Assembly: GCA_007258455.2 (NCBI GenBank)
Contig: VDFB02270651.1
Location: forward strand, 702,671,360-702,735,359
DNA from: Sequoia sempervirens
Taxonomy: Eukaryota; Streptophyta; Pinopsida; Cupressales; Cupressaceae
Direction: 5' to 3'
DNA: 64,000 bases
Of the stretch, positions 45,290 to 57,210 are shown one piece after another. Made by a program: the position numbers and the translations under genes. Each line of letters begins with the position of its first letter. The stretch's first letter is position 1. The notes beneath the pieces were generated by a model. That model saw nothing but the letters and a program-made list of their open reading frames with translations, was not told the origin of the DNA and searched no databases.

Positions 45290-48200
45290 CGATTGATAAG
45301 ACACATGACTAATTTTCTCTATAATGTCAAACAATTCAATGAATCAAGGGGAAAACTTAGCTTCCTTGCCCAATTTTATCAAGCTCTTTTGGGGTATAAC
45401 ATGAAGGAACACTTTATCCCCTATTTCAAATTCTCATGGGGTTCTCTTTGCATCTGCATATCTCTTTTGGTGATTTGAGGACTCTTTTAATCTTTCCTTG
45501 ATAACCTTTACCTATCGGTCATATTCCTAAAGTATCTTAGGTCCTCTATGGAATCTATTGTCTAATCCCTTCCATCCAATTGGTGTTTTGCACTTCCTAC
45601 CATAAATTTCTTCAAAAGGTGTCATTTGAATGGAGGCTTGGTAGCTATTATTATAAGAAAATTCCACCAATGGAAATTATTCTTCCCACTTAGTTGGTTG
45701 GTCCATGATGTACATTTGTAGAATATCAGTCCATAACTTGGTTGAATCTCTCAATTTGGCCATATGTTTCTAGGTGGTAGGTTGTACTTAAGTTGAGTTG
45801 GGTCCCTAAGGCTATCACTAGAGTAGTCTAGAACTGAGAGGTGAATAATTTATCTCTGTCTGAGATGATTACTTCTTGGACCCCATGCAATCTAACAACC
45901 TCATTAAGAAATTATTTTACTATAGTTTGGACATCATCCTTAACATTACCAGGTATAAAATGTGCCACCTTGGTTAGCTGATCAACCACCATGATTACAT
46001 ACTCTCATGTTTAAGACAATTTTTTGGCAAACCCACCATGAAGTCCATTGAAATTACTAACTGTTTATGCTACAGTACCTCATGGGGATATAACACCCCT
46101 ACGAGATGGAAATGCTTGACTTTAACTCTCTAGAATTCTAAGCACCCGGACCACAAAATCTGCCATGTCCTTTTTCATTCCTAGCCAGAAGTAGACAAAT
46201 CTAAGATCCACATATATCTTGGGTGCACCTAGATGACCTTGAAATCATGCATTATTGCTTTGTTGGCAGGGTCCTTGTTCTCAGTCCTCCTTCATTGGGC
46301 ACCACAATTTGACCTTAGTATCTAAGGATACCATCTTTTCCCCTAGAGTATTATGTAGGGTTTAATGACTGCCCCATATGTAACTTCATCTATTGGAAAA
46401 GGGGATCTATTCCTTGCAACTTCTTGAGGGTATCTAATAGGTTTATCTTTAATTGTGTAATAGCTACCAAACTGACCCTACAACTTAAGGCATCTACTAC
46501 ATGATTTTCCTTTCCCTTAACATAAGATATGTCAAAATCATAACTGCTCAATAATTCTACCCATCTTCTTTGGTGAGCATTAAGGCCAGGCTGGGTGAAT
46601 AAATATTGGAGTCCCCTATGATCTGTATTTAACTTGAAGGGTCTCCCTACTAGGTAATGCCTCCATATTTTTAAAGCGTGGACAATCGCAACCAATTCTA
46701 AATCATGAGTAGGATAGTTGAGTTCATGATCTTTTAGTTTGTGGAACTCATAAGAAATTACTCGATCATCCTATGTTAGAATTCCTCCTAGACCCTCCAA
46801 TGAGGCATCAATCCATACTACAAAATATTTTTTGGGATCGGGTACTTAGAGATAGGAGTTGTGGTTAAAGCTCTCTTTAACTGCTGGAAGTCCAGTTCAC
46901 ACTTTTTTTACCATTCAAACCTTTTTCCTTTTTTTTGCAAGGAGCTTATGGTTGGAAACCTTAGAGAATTCCTCTACAAACCTTTTGTAATACCCTACTA
47001 GTCCCATGAAACTCATTACTTCTAACACATTTTTAGGTGTGGGCCATTCTACAATGGCTTGAATTTTGGATGGATCAACACAAACCCATTTTGAGGATAG
47101 GATGTGCCCCAAGTATTGTATTTTGGGTTGGAAGAAGGAGAATTTTCTCAATTTTCCATAAAGCTTATGTTCTTGAATCCTCTAAAGCATAATTCTCAAG
47201 TGTTCCTCATGTTCTATTGGATTCTTAGAGTAAATCAAGATGTCAGACATCAAGGAAGACCAATAAAAACTTATATATAAACTCATGGAATACATGGTTC
47301 ATAAGACTCATAAATTTTGAAGGAGCATCTATTAGGCCAAAAGGTACCACTAGAAACTAGTAGTGGCCATACCTAGTTCTAAATGTTGTCTTGGGAATAT
47401 CTTATTCCCTGATTCTTAGCTGATGGTATCGAGATCTTAGATCAATCTTAGAGAAGACAATAGCTCCCTTCATTTCATCAAAGAAGTCATAAATTCATGG
47501 GAGAGGATATCTATTTTTTATGGTTACCTTGTTGAGCATCTTGTAATCTATACACAGGTGTAGCATCCCATCTTTCTTTTTAATGAATAAGATAGGATCT
47601 CCTAATGGAGACACACTGGGTCGAATCAAAATCCATTAGTTCCTACAATTTTTTTTTGAGTTCTTGCAATTTGGATATATTCATTTGATAGGGGGCTTTG
47701 GAGATGGGCTCTGCATTTGGAACCAATTCAATAGAGAATTCAAATTGATGCTTAGGGAGAAATCTTGGCAATTCTTCAAGAAATACATCTTGGAATTCCT
47801 GGAGTATCGAGTGGTCTGTAATACTTGGAACAGGTTCTTCACTGCTTTCCTCTATCTTGATTAAGAGGATTTTGCAACCTTTCCTCACAACTCATTTGTC
47901 TTGTATTACCAATATTATTAAGATCCTTATCGGCCTTAGCACTCCTTGAAGCACTACTAATTTCCCATGATCATCTCTACACTTAATTTATTTGTGATAG
48001 CAGTCGAGGGTGGCCCTATGCTCCCTAAACCAATCCATCTCTAGTATCACATCATATGATCCTATCTAGGTTACCAATAAATTTACTTTGGTCCATATAC
48101 CTCCTATGTCGAGTTTTGTGTCTTTTAAATAAAAATCTATGCTTTGATTTTTACCAAACCCAAACTCTACCTCCATCTCCTCTCGACTTAAGAATTTAAG

Positions 48201-48560
48201 CCTAACATTAAATTTATTCAATTCATCTAGAGATATAAAGCTACGAGTTTCTCCTAAATTGGCCAAGATAGTAATAGATTCCCCATAAAAAATACCTAGA
48301 AGCTCTATCAAAGAGGTTTGATTATCGACCTCCTGCTTGTCCATATCGACATACATCTTAGCGGTCTACTTGGTGCTATGATCTGTCCTCTTGGGGTAAT
48401 CTCTCCTATAATAGTTTCCTCTACTTTCCCAACATCCTCCTTGCTATTCCATCTCTTTCCTTCCTTGATCCTTATGGGAGCTTGCAAGGGTCTCTAGCTT
48501 TGATGGCTTCTACCACCTTTCCTCTCTATTCTTAGAGAGTGCTAACTTGGAGTTATGATT
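45290..48560 (-). pseudogene. Ty3/gypsy polyprotein relic (gag knuckle to integrase)
   Basis: Read on the minus strand from 48,560 down: a mutated CCHC knuckle (CWESRGNYYRRDYPKR, about 48,440-48,370); protease region 48,356-48,066; RT start 47,888-47,643 (LQEFQDVFLEELPRFLPKHQ); RT catalytic FLDDILIY broken by a 4-bp insertion at about 47,244; YLGHILSS and WPTPKNVLEVMSFMGLVGYY at 47,120-46,990; RNase H 46,695-46,390 (LNTDHRGLQYLF, QRRWVELLSSYDFDISYVKG); integrase 46,230-45,600 (FVYFWLGMKKDMADF, VVDQLTKVAHFIPG, ISDRDKLF, QIERFNQ: D, D and E recognisable) and a basic C-terminal segment to about 45,290. Dozens of stops and shifts are present. Upstream gag is cut by the LTR at 48,590. Confidence 0.85.
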
Positions 48561-48589
48561 TTCGCTATGGCTCCTTTTCAATTTTTTTC

Positions 48590-50940
48590 ATAGAAAAAAG
48601 GACCCTTTGATTGACATGAGATAAATTGGACTTAATAAGGCATTGATTCAAGTGTTTTGAGGCATTTTATGCAACCAAATTAGGTCTTGGACCCTTGCAA
48701 ATTGAATAACACGCTTTTAACAATGTCTTGTAAAGGTGTTGTAAAGTCTTGTAATAGACTTTCATTCTTTTCTAGACTTAATGAACCTATTTCTCTCTAA
48801 TTCAAAATTATAAAATGTGTTTAATAACATTATCACATCAATCTAGAAAGCTTATAACTTAAACTTAATGTTAAACTAGTGTTGTAATGTGTCTTATACA
48901 TTCACATTGCTTCTTGCACCTTCCTAAGCTATGTGGACATCATTTTAGTGTTGTAAAGTGTATTTAATCACACTTTCATGTTGAATTATGTGTCCCAAGG
49001 ACTAATTACTCTTTACATCATCATTAATAGGCCCCTATTAACCCATATTATGCATCATGAGGCATAATCTGATGAAATGCCTGGCATAGTCATCATATAA
49101 ACCCAATTTTCTTACTGCTCAACATTCTAGCTAGCAAAAATGGCCCCTATGGGACCCATTCACCATTATTGGTGAATTTTTCCCTAGGTGGGACCCATTT
49201 TCCATTAGTGATGAATGAGTCCCATTCGAGACATTTTTTGGGTATAAGCAGGAAAAATTAAGGTTTTTATTCAATTCTTCTTCATGTCGGCCTTGGGGGT
49301 CTAATTAATGGGAAAATAAGGTTAATTTCCTATAAATATAACCCTAATTTATAATAACTTAACTTCATTCATCATTTTTCTTCCATCTCAAGTCAAGCAA
49401 GCTAGGGTTTTGTCATTCTAAGTCACCAAGGTAGCACTTTTTAGACATTCAAGGGTAGAATCTTCATGTTTTGTTGCAGAAATTCAAGTTCAATCATCAT
49501 GAAAAGGTAAAAACTCCATTGTTTCATGCTTCATTACATATTTTCATCATTTTGGTTTAATTACCTAAAAAGGGGTTTGACCAAGGCAAACCCTCATGCC
49601 CTAACATTCACCATTTCTTCTTCTCTTCTTGTATGTTTGTAGATTTAGGTCCCTTGGAAGCTTGGAAATAATTGAAGATAAAGTTGCAAGGTTTCTCAAG
49701 TCTTCTTCTCATTCAACAAGTCAAAATATCAAAAAAATCTCATTTTTAGTCCCTTAAATCAGAGTTTCGAAAGCAAAAACCTATAGGGCATCAAAGTGCA
49801 GATCAAAAGCTTCATAATCCACCTTTGAAAATCTAGAAATTCAAAAGTGGACTCTTTCACCATGGGTGATGAATGAGTCCCACCCCAAGGTTAGTTTTTG
49901 GATTTTTACATTTTTAGATACCCTTTTGTCAGAAATAGGTTTCGGTACAGTTTAGCAGAACTAGGATTGATTCGTCCAGAATGGTGAATGAGTCCCTCTA
50001 GGCCTAAAAATTAGCATCAGCAGTGTTTTAGAAGCAATTTCCAATCTCCTTCAAGCTTTCAAGTGCACACTTCAAGTTTCATTCATTTCTATTTAGCTTT
50101 GCTTCCATTTCTAGTTCATTGTTGCATTACATAATGTGTTTTCCAACATAGCATAATTCTTAGATTTTGTATTCATAATCAATAAATTTGTTCATATAAC
50201 TAAATCTAGATCATCTCATTTAGCTCTTACAACATCATACACATCCTAATTTGAATGAACCCTTTAGCATTTTTGATCCTATTCTCTCCTTTTAGGTGAA
50301 AACCCCAGAAGAGCTAGAGAAGTGCAAGGAGCCAAAAATCTACGGTTCATTTTGGTGAACCTACTTTTTGAATGCTTTATTGACTAATTTGGATTCCTTT
50401 AATCATCATAGATCTAGCTTTCATTAGGGTTTGCATGATTCATTTGCATGCTAGGTGTTAAATTTTCCATTCATAAAAAAAGTGCATTTAGGTTGCATTG
50501 TTGGAATCTATATTCATTTTCTCTCTCTGAAATTTTGCATTTTTCAATTAGGTCTACATCATAACACTCAAAAACCATCAAATTTAGTAAAAAAATCTTG
50601 AAAATTTTGAAAAAATTCCATATTGGGACTCATTCACCACCTTGGGCGAATCAATCCCTTCTGACCCCTGAAACAACATTTTACAAAACTCATAACTTTT
50701 TTTTTCAGCTTCTATTTGGTGCCTTAACCTACCTATATCAGTTAGTTGCATTTTTGTAGCATTCATTTCATAAAATATAGCCTTAATTATCTCATTTCAT
50801 GCATGGTTTCCATTACAAGTTTGCATTCTCATCTTGTTACATATCATAATCAATCAATTGTCATCTTTGAAATCTGAAACATTATTCTTCATTTGCATCT
50901 TTAATTTAGAATTGTTACATTTCAAGATTGTAGATTAATC
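48590..50940 (+). repeat. 5' LTR and untranslated leader of the Tat/Ogre-like element
   Basis: The LTR end cannot be placed because the partner LTR is cut off. A TATA box (TATAAATATA, 49,331-49,340) marks the U3/R region. A motif GGGACYCATTCACC, or its complement GGTGAATGAGTCCC, recurs at about 49,156, 49,190-49,225, 49,866, 49,981 and 50,634. No clear primer-binding site was found. Confidence 0.55.
49331..49340 (+). promoter_or_regulatory. TATA box of the LTR
   Basis: TATAAATATA lies about 740 bp into the LTR, just before a C-rich ACCCTAA stretch, as expected for an LTR promoter. Confidence 0.45.
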
Positions 50941-50948
50941 ATTACATC

Positions 50949-52260
50949 ATGTTTTCATTACAAAATTCTATACTTCTCATCTTTCATGTTCTCTTTTCAG
51001 ATATTATTGCATGTTGTAAGCAAATTTTGTTAAAAGCATATAAATATGAGGTTCTCTTCCCTCTCTTTTTGTTCTTCATAGATCCGTCTCCTAGTTCGCC
51101 TTTTTTGGATGAGGTTGGTTTCATGAAAGAAACCTTGGATATTCATAACACTTACATTTTTTCTTCTCCTATTATCTCTCACACTTGTGAAGTAGATATT
51201 TTAGTACTAGAAGAACCAATTGATGAGAGTTGTGACAATCTGAGTTGTTTCTCTCCTCTTACCTCTCCTATTAGACATAACATTACTACATAAGAGGACA
51301 TCACACTAAGTAATCATGTCAATCGTACAACATAACATGACGATGAGACCATAGATTCATCTCCCAGCTCCTCCCCTATTTGTGAGAATGTTTTTTTGAG
51401 TAATCATGGCAATCACATTATTTTTGAGGAGGATATGTTGACATTAGATGATCAAATCTTTAAGACCTATGGAAATCCTCTTTATTTTTCTTCCCCTATT
51501 TTGGAAGAAATTATTGGACAAAGGGAGGTAATCACAAATAATCATGAGAATCTTCTTGCTTCCTTTCCTCATGATTCCCCCATCCAAGAATACATAATTC
51601 GTCAAAAGGATCCAATCATTGAAAAACAAGAATGTGATGTTTTTTCTTCTCTTGATGCCTCTCCCACTTGTGATGAAGCTAATTTGCAAATTTCAACCTT
51701 AGATGAACATATAACAAGCTCTCCTAGTAGGGTAGATAATATGGAACAAAAGAATTCGACATTAAAAAAACTGAATGATTACATAAAATCTTCCCCTAAT
51801 CTCCCCGATATCAATAATCAAACACATTCAGCCATTAATAACTCCATTGGTTGTGATGAAGTTATTTGGGATGAACCAAACCTTAATTGTCATGAACATG
51901 TGGTTTGTTGTTCTCCTAAGAGCTCTCCTTCTAGGGAGGATACTATGACTCAAGACAAAGATAACATGCCCTTCAAAGAAAATGAAGACTCTCACTTGTT
52001 ACGAGATGCTAACATTATTCAACCTCAACTTATCCTTTATCCCCCTTCACATAAAACTCCACCTCAAAAAAAACCCAAGTTTACTCTCTACCCACCTTCA
52101 CATAAATAAAAAACTCAAAATAAACCTCAACTTATTCTTTACCCACCTTCACATAAACTTCACCCCTCCAACCAACCTCGATACACCATTTACCCCCCTA
52201 ACACCAATGTATCGCAGCAATCTAGTAACAATACTATTGCTCATACATATAACACTTGAA
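50949..52260 (+). pseudogene. N-terminal Ser-Pro-repeat part of the element polyprotein
   Basis: It is in frame with the protease downstream. From 51,080 to 51,930 a loose repeat with an SSP or SPxxSP core followed by an acidic stretch recurs about nine times (SPSSPFLDE, IFSSPIISHTCE, SSPSSSPICE, YFSSPILEE and so on). From 52,035 to 52,190 a tandem LYPPSHK motif occurs three times, with a fourth weak copy. In-frame stops are near 51,291, 51,333, 52,107 and 52,258. This does not resemble a normal gag. Function is unknown; it occupies the place of the ORF found upstream of gag-pro in some Ogre elements. Confidence 0.5.
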
Positions 52261-53941
52261 ATAATCTGCAACTACCACAACCAATCCCACCCTCCTTACC
52301 TTTACCCAATCTACCTAGCACTCCTTGTTACATCCCACACACAAAGGAGTATGATCTTGTTGAACAATTAAATAATACTCTTGCAAAGATTTCCCTCTGG
52401 GATTTACTTCAGAACTCACCAAATTACCACAATACTCTTGAAATAGCCTTAAAACAAATTGAATCTCCTCATGGTACAACTCTAAATGATGTGGCAACTC
52501 TAATCCATAAAATGAATCAAACTAATCTTGACATTACTTTCCATCAACATGAGCTCCCTCCTTTAGAGTTGCAAAAACAAAACGAAACTTTCATGATCAT
52601 TGCTCGATACAATCAGATAAGGATAAAATGAACCCTTATTGATAATGGTTTTTCCCTTAATGTGTGTAGTGTGAATCTCCTTGATCAATTAGATGTTGAA
52701 AAGTCACAAATAATACCTGATTCCATATCTATTCAAGGATTTGATAATTCAACAAAGCAACCACTCGGTGTAATCACTTTGCCTATTATGGTTGGGGCGG
52801 TTACTTTGCAAACTCTTATTCATGCCATGCCTTATGATCTTTCGTACAATCTTATTTTAGGAAGACCATGGATTCATGAGATGCATGAAGTCCCTTCAAC
52901 CCTTCATTGTATAATGAAATATGTCTATAACAATAACATTTATCAAGTTGAAGTAGATCCCAAGCCAGAAAGTTGCTTGCACCTTGAAAAAGGAACTACA
53001 AGTCCTTTGAACACATTGATTCCCACATCCAATATAGAAATTGAATGCAACGATGAGGAATTTCCATCTAAATTATTTGGTGATAATTGGGGATCCTTAT
53101 AATTTACACCTTCATCTATGGGAGAATACATATTCACACAAAGGAAAGATGAGAAACAAGTGCAACCAACCATCATGTCAATGCAACATTCAGACAACCT
53201 TTCGAAAGAATCCACCTCCACCACTTTAGAAAAATCCAAAAACTACACAACATTTAATGAACAACCACCTGATTCCAAAGCAATGAAACAACTTTATGGA
53301 AAAGGGTATGAACTCATAAAACAATAGGGATATAGTGGAAAAGGATATGGTGCTTGAGAAAAAGGTATTCGCAACCCTATAGAGCCTAACACACAACAAA
53401 CAACCCATGGTCTTGGTTATTGTCCTTTGTCCCAACCTTCACTCAACATCAAAAATCTCACGAAACACACTCCTAAGTAATCTGTCACAACTAATGGTCT
53501 TGAACATCATCCTTTACCAAACATGCAAAACACAACTATGCCTTCGCTTAATGTCAATGTCATCTCACAAAATTCTCATGATTTGTATTCGTTAGATTTT
53601 GTATCCTCCTATAATGGAGGGAACAAAATCTCACAATATAAAGAGTCTTAGGTAGGTATGATATATACTACTAAGCAACATGTATCTTTGACACCAATCC
53701 CAAGACCACCTTCTACCATTGATCAAGAGGATATCTTGTCAAGACTCCTCCAAGATCACTTGATCACCCTCCCTCCCAAAACTCAAAAGAAATGCTCTTC
53801 CATGACTTTATAGTATGCCTATCATAGAATTCATGGATACTCCACTAATGAATGTAATGCTTTGAGTCGTAAAATCCAACATTTTCAAGAGTTTGGTATG
53901 CTTCCCTATGTGGGGGCACCTCATTCCTCTAATTTCTATTG
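52261..53941 (+). pseudogene. Tat/Ogre-type protease, G-patch and knuckle-like segment
   Basis: The frame continues from upstream. Protease: EYDLVEQLNNTLAKISLWDL, then the active site TLIDNGFSLNV (D-N-G, as usual in this lineage), IQGFDNSTKQPLGVITLPI and LILGRPWIHEMHEVPSTLH, to about 52,930. G-patch: MKQLYGKGYELIKQ, GYSGKGYGA, IRNPIEP and HGLGY at about 53,280-53,430. A segment YHRIHGYSTNECNALSRKIQ at 53,815-53,880 resembles the 'EYH...GHxTExCxxLKxxIQ' end of Ogre gag, but here it lies after the protease. Stops are near 52,629, 53,101, 53,325, 53,355, 53,478, 53,649 and 53,811, with no frameshift. Confidence 0.7.
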
Positions 53942-55052
53942 ATTTTCACTCTATCATACATCTCATCAACAATTCTGGCTCACCTTTGTCCTTTGATAAG
54001 TGGGCACAAGGGGTTCAATAGCCTTGTCTTCGTATGTCACTTGTAGTTGCCTCCTTTGGCTAGTTGTTAAGCTTTCATGAATACTTAAGAGAAGGCTTTG
54101 GATGTGGATGAAATTCCTTAGGTTAGCTTGCATATGACATACTTCTCTCTCATGATGTAGCTTATTGGAAACATATGACTTGGCATAGGGATTTCTAAGT
54201 AAGCTCTCATGTCCTCTTTTTCTACTTTAAAGCAATTGCTCACAGTACGGGTCCTCGCAACTACTTTAAACTGTGGGCATACATCACCACTCATGTTTTT
54301 TTGTGTGATTATATTTTCTTGTGATTCCCTCTCTTGGAAGCATTAGGTACAATGTTGCCTAGGATGAGACCTTGCACTTGTCCTCTCTTGGAAAAAAGAT
54401 GAGACTGCTTGCATTTATCCTCTCTCGGAGACATTGGGCATGATGTTCCCTAAGATGAGACATTGCATGAACAAAGCAAAATCCCTTTGAACAGTCCTTA
54501 CACTATTATGCATTAACAATGTCTATGAGTGTCAAGAATACAAAGTTTTTCTTACCTCATAGAGCTTGAAAATCATTTTCCCTTATGGCGCCTTGTTAAA
54601 GTTATCAAGAGGTATAACTTTGATATGATTGAGCAGGAAGCCCACCTAGTGGCATGACTTTTCCCCATAGCCACCTTTGTGTTTGTGAGTGCATACCAAC
54701 TAGCGTATGTTTCTCACCTTTTTGGATTTCTCACCCCGTGGACAATCAAAAGGTCCATGGCCCTAGAGTGAGTATGTCATGGACTTCTCACCCTGTAGAT
54801 GACCTAAAATTATGTAGTGGGCCAGAGTGAGTACATCTTTTTCATCCTGTCTTTCTTTTCTTTAGTTCTTTCCATTGAATGATTTTGTATCTCGATGGTT
54901 TGAATTAGGATCTTGGATCTTGGGGGCTTGACCACCTCCTTTGATCTTTTTCATTCTTTATCATCTACATTTGTACACTTGGATCACTCTTGAATGTGTA
55001 CTTTATTTTTAGTTTGAAGCAAGTTCATCCTCTCACTAAAGTGGGGGCTAAA
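53942..55052 (+). other. 3' internal noncoding region with short duplications, polypurine tract
   Basis: There are no pol domains. Two near-repeats are seen. CCTCTCTYGGARRCATTRGG with the following GTTSCCTARGATGAGAC occurs at 54,330-54,393 and again at 54,419-54,468. CTCACCCYGTRGA with the following CCAGAGTGAGTA-like end occurs at 54,729-54,774 and 54,788-54,834. The region ends with the polypurine tract AAAGTGGGGGCTAAATG at 55,038-55,054. Confidence 0.55.
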
Positions 55053-55151
55053 TGTGTTGTAGAAAAAAGGACCCTTTGCTTGGCATAAGATGAATTGGAC
55101 TTAATACATCAAGGCCATGATTCAGGTGTTGTGAGGCATTTTATGCATCCA
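55053..55151 (+). repeat. 3' LTR start of the Tat/Ogre-like element, cut by the gap
   Basis: TGTTGTAGAAAAAAGGACCC at about 55,055 matches the LTR start at 48,590 and stays alignable (GAGGCATTTTATGC in both) until the run of N. Confidence 0.75.
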
Positions 55152-55251
55152 NNNNNNNNNNNNNNNNNNNNNNNNNNNNNNNNNNNNNNNNNNNNNNNNN
55201 NNNNNNNNNNNNNNNNNNNNNNNNNNNNNNNNNNNNNNNNNNNNNNNNNNN
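55152..55251. other. Assembly gap (100 N)
   Basis: Exactly 100 undetermined bases, the usual placeholder for a gap of unknown size. The sequence on each side is repeat: a truncated LTR on the left and a truncated inverted LINE on the right. Confidence 0.99.
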
Positions 55252-57210
55252 CTATAGTCTTTCACATAAGAGCTGAAACGGGCCTTGCAATTCTCAGCCC
55301 ATTAACTAAAGGAATTGGTTTTTATAAGGGGCTCCTTAAAAAGCCATCTATCCTCCCAGAATCTAATATGGTTTCCACTTCTCACTTGCCAACCAGTTCC
55401 AGAGTCCACTATATTTTTACCATTGATTAGATTATTCCAGCAAGTAGAACCTCTAGGAAGAAGGTGGGAATCCTTCAGAATAATAAAGGAACGGTTGTTT
55501 TCTAAATATTTGCTAATAAGGATATCTGTCCATTCTCTTGAAGATGAGAAGATTCTCCAAATTTTTTTGCTAGAGAATTTTGTTAACTGTTCTGATTCTT
55601 CTAAGACCTAATCCTCTAGCCTTTTTTGGTCTACAAACCAGATTCCATCCAATTAAAGGAAGTCTTTTCTTTTCTTCAACACCTGACCATAGAAATCTTT
55701 TTTGAATATTTTCTATAGCATCAACAAATTTAGCAGGAATATTGAAGAGGCTCAAGGCGTAGATAGGAAAATTTTGAAGCGAGGCTTTAAGGAGTTGAAG
55801 TTTTCCCGCTTGACTTAACAGAGCTCATTTCCAACCAGCAAGCTTCTTGCTAAATCTCTCAACCAACGAAAGCCAAAAGGATTTAGGAGGTTTAAGGCTT
55901 AAAGGTAAACCAAGAAAGGTGGCAGGTAAGGAGTCCACCCTGCAGCCAAGTATTCTGGTAATTTTGGTCTGTCTATGAGCGGGCGTGTTGAAGAAGAACA
56001 GAGAAATTTTTTGATTGTTGATCAACTGTCCTGAAGCTCTCCCATATTTATCGAGTAGATGTTTTAAAGTTTTTCCTTCTAAGACCGAAGCTTTACCCAT
56101 TAGCATAGTATCATCAATGAATTGTTGATGGGAACAAACCAGGTTACCAGAGGAAGGTTTGAGACCAAGAAGAGATCTATAGTCAACCAACTTTTTTAGA
56201 TTTATGCCAAGACTTTCAACCATAATAGTGAATAAAATAGAAGAAATAGGATCACCCTGTCTTAGACCTCTAGTACTTTGGAAATAAGAGGTAGGGGATC
56301 CATTAACCATAACCGATATGGAAATAGTAGACACTAGCTGTTCCACCATTTGAAGAACCCTGTTACAAAATCAAAAAGCCTTTAATATTTTAAATAAGAA
56401 AATCTAGTCAACTCTGTCATAGGCTTTTGATAAATCAAGCTTTAATAAAAAGCCTTCAGTCTTCAATTCCACTAAGGAATGTATATTCTCATGCACTATA
56501 ACAATAGAGTCTAGGATTTTTCTACCAGGAAGAAAGCCATTCTATTGAGGAGAAATCAAAGAGGGCAGAAAAGTTAAAAATCTTGAAGTTAAAACCTTAG
56601 AAATGATTTTATAGATATAATTACAAAGACTTATGGGTCTGAAAGTCTCAAAATTAATAGCTCCAGGTTTCTTGGGGATAAGGACCAAGAAGGTGGCATT
56701 TAATTCTTTTAGGAGACATCTAGATCCAAAAAATTCTTTAACAACATTCACCACATCGTCTCCAACAATCTCCCAGAGCCATTGAAAGAAAAATAAAGGG
56801 AAACCATCTGGACCTGGAGCTTTACTCCCATCAAAGGAGAAAATAGCCCACTGGACTTCCTCATTGGTGGGGATAGCAAACAACAAAGAGTTATTTTCCT
56901 GGTTGATAATTCTCGGTATAGCTTCAACTAACTGATCCTGATCAATTTCGTTAATTTAATCATTTGTCGAAAGAAGATGTTTGAAGAAAGAACCAACATG
57001 CTTTCTAATATCCTCCTGCTCCTCATACTTGATACCATTCACTTCAATTTAAGATATTCTATTGATTGATCTATGTTTTGATGCTGATAGATGAAAGTAC
57101 CTCGTATTTTTGTCACCTGCAGATAACCATAGAGCTCTAGATCTTTGCCTCCAGAACTCCTCCTCCTTTCTGATTATGTCATGCATCTTAGTGAGGAGCT
57201 GCATATTGTT
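55252..57210 (-). pseudogene. LINE A copy in the right arm (RT part only)
   Basis: Minus-strand copy of 16,495-18,454, including the upstream target sequence (CTGCATATTGTT at 57,199-57,210). The catalytic FIDD box and the same stops and frame changes are present, so both arms derive from one insertion. The RT piece 56,349-55,825 and the thumb 55,755-55,570 are now separate frames because of an extra change near 55,826 (GGA to TGA). The remaining 3.2 kb of the element would lie in or across the gap. Confidence 0.9.

Larger units (their letters stand above)
48590..55151 (+). mobile_element. Tat/Ogre-like element lacking RT, truncated by assembly gap
   Basis: The 5' LTR begins near 48,590 (TAGAAAAAAGGACCCTTTGA) and the same sequence recurs after a polypurine tract at 55,041-55,050 (GTGGGGGCTA), giving the first ~95 bp of a 3' LTR before the N gap. 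The internal region codes for one long frame with aspartic protease and G-patch domains of the Tat/Ogre type, but no reverse transcriptase, RNase H or integrase lies between the protease end (53.1 kb) and the polypurine tract. It therefore needed another element for mobility. It sits in the gag region of the minus-strand gypsy relic. Confidence 0.75.

Noticed and set aside
45116..45478. 120-codon plus-strand ORF
   Set aside because: It lies antisense to the C-terminal integrase segment of the minus-strand gypsy relic; a shadow frame.
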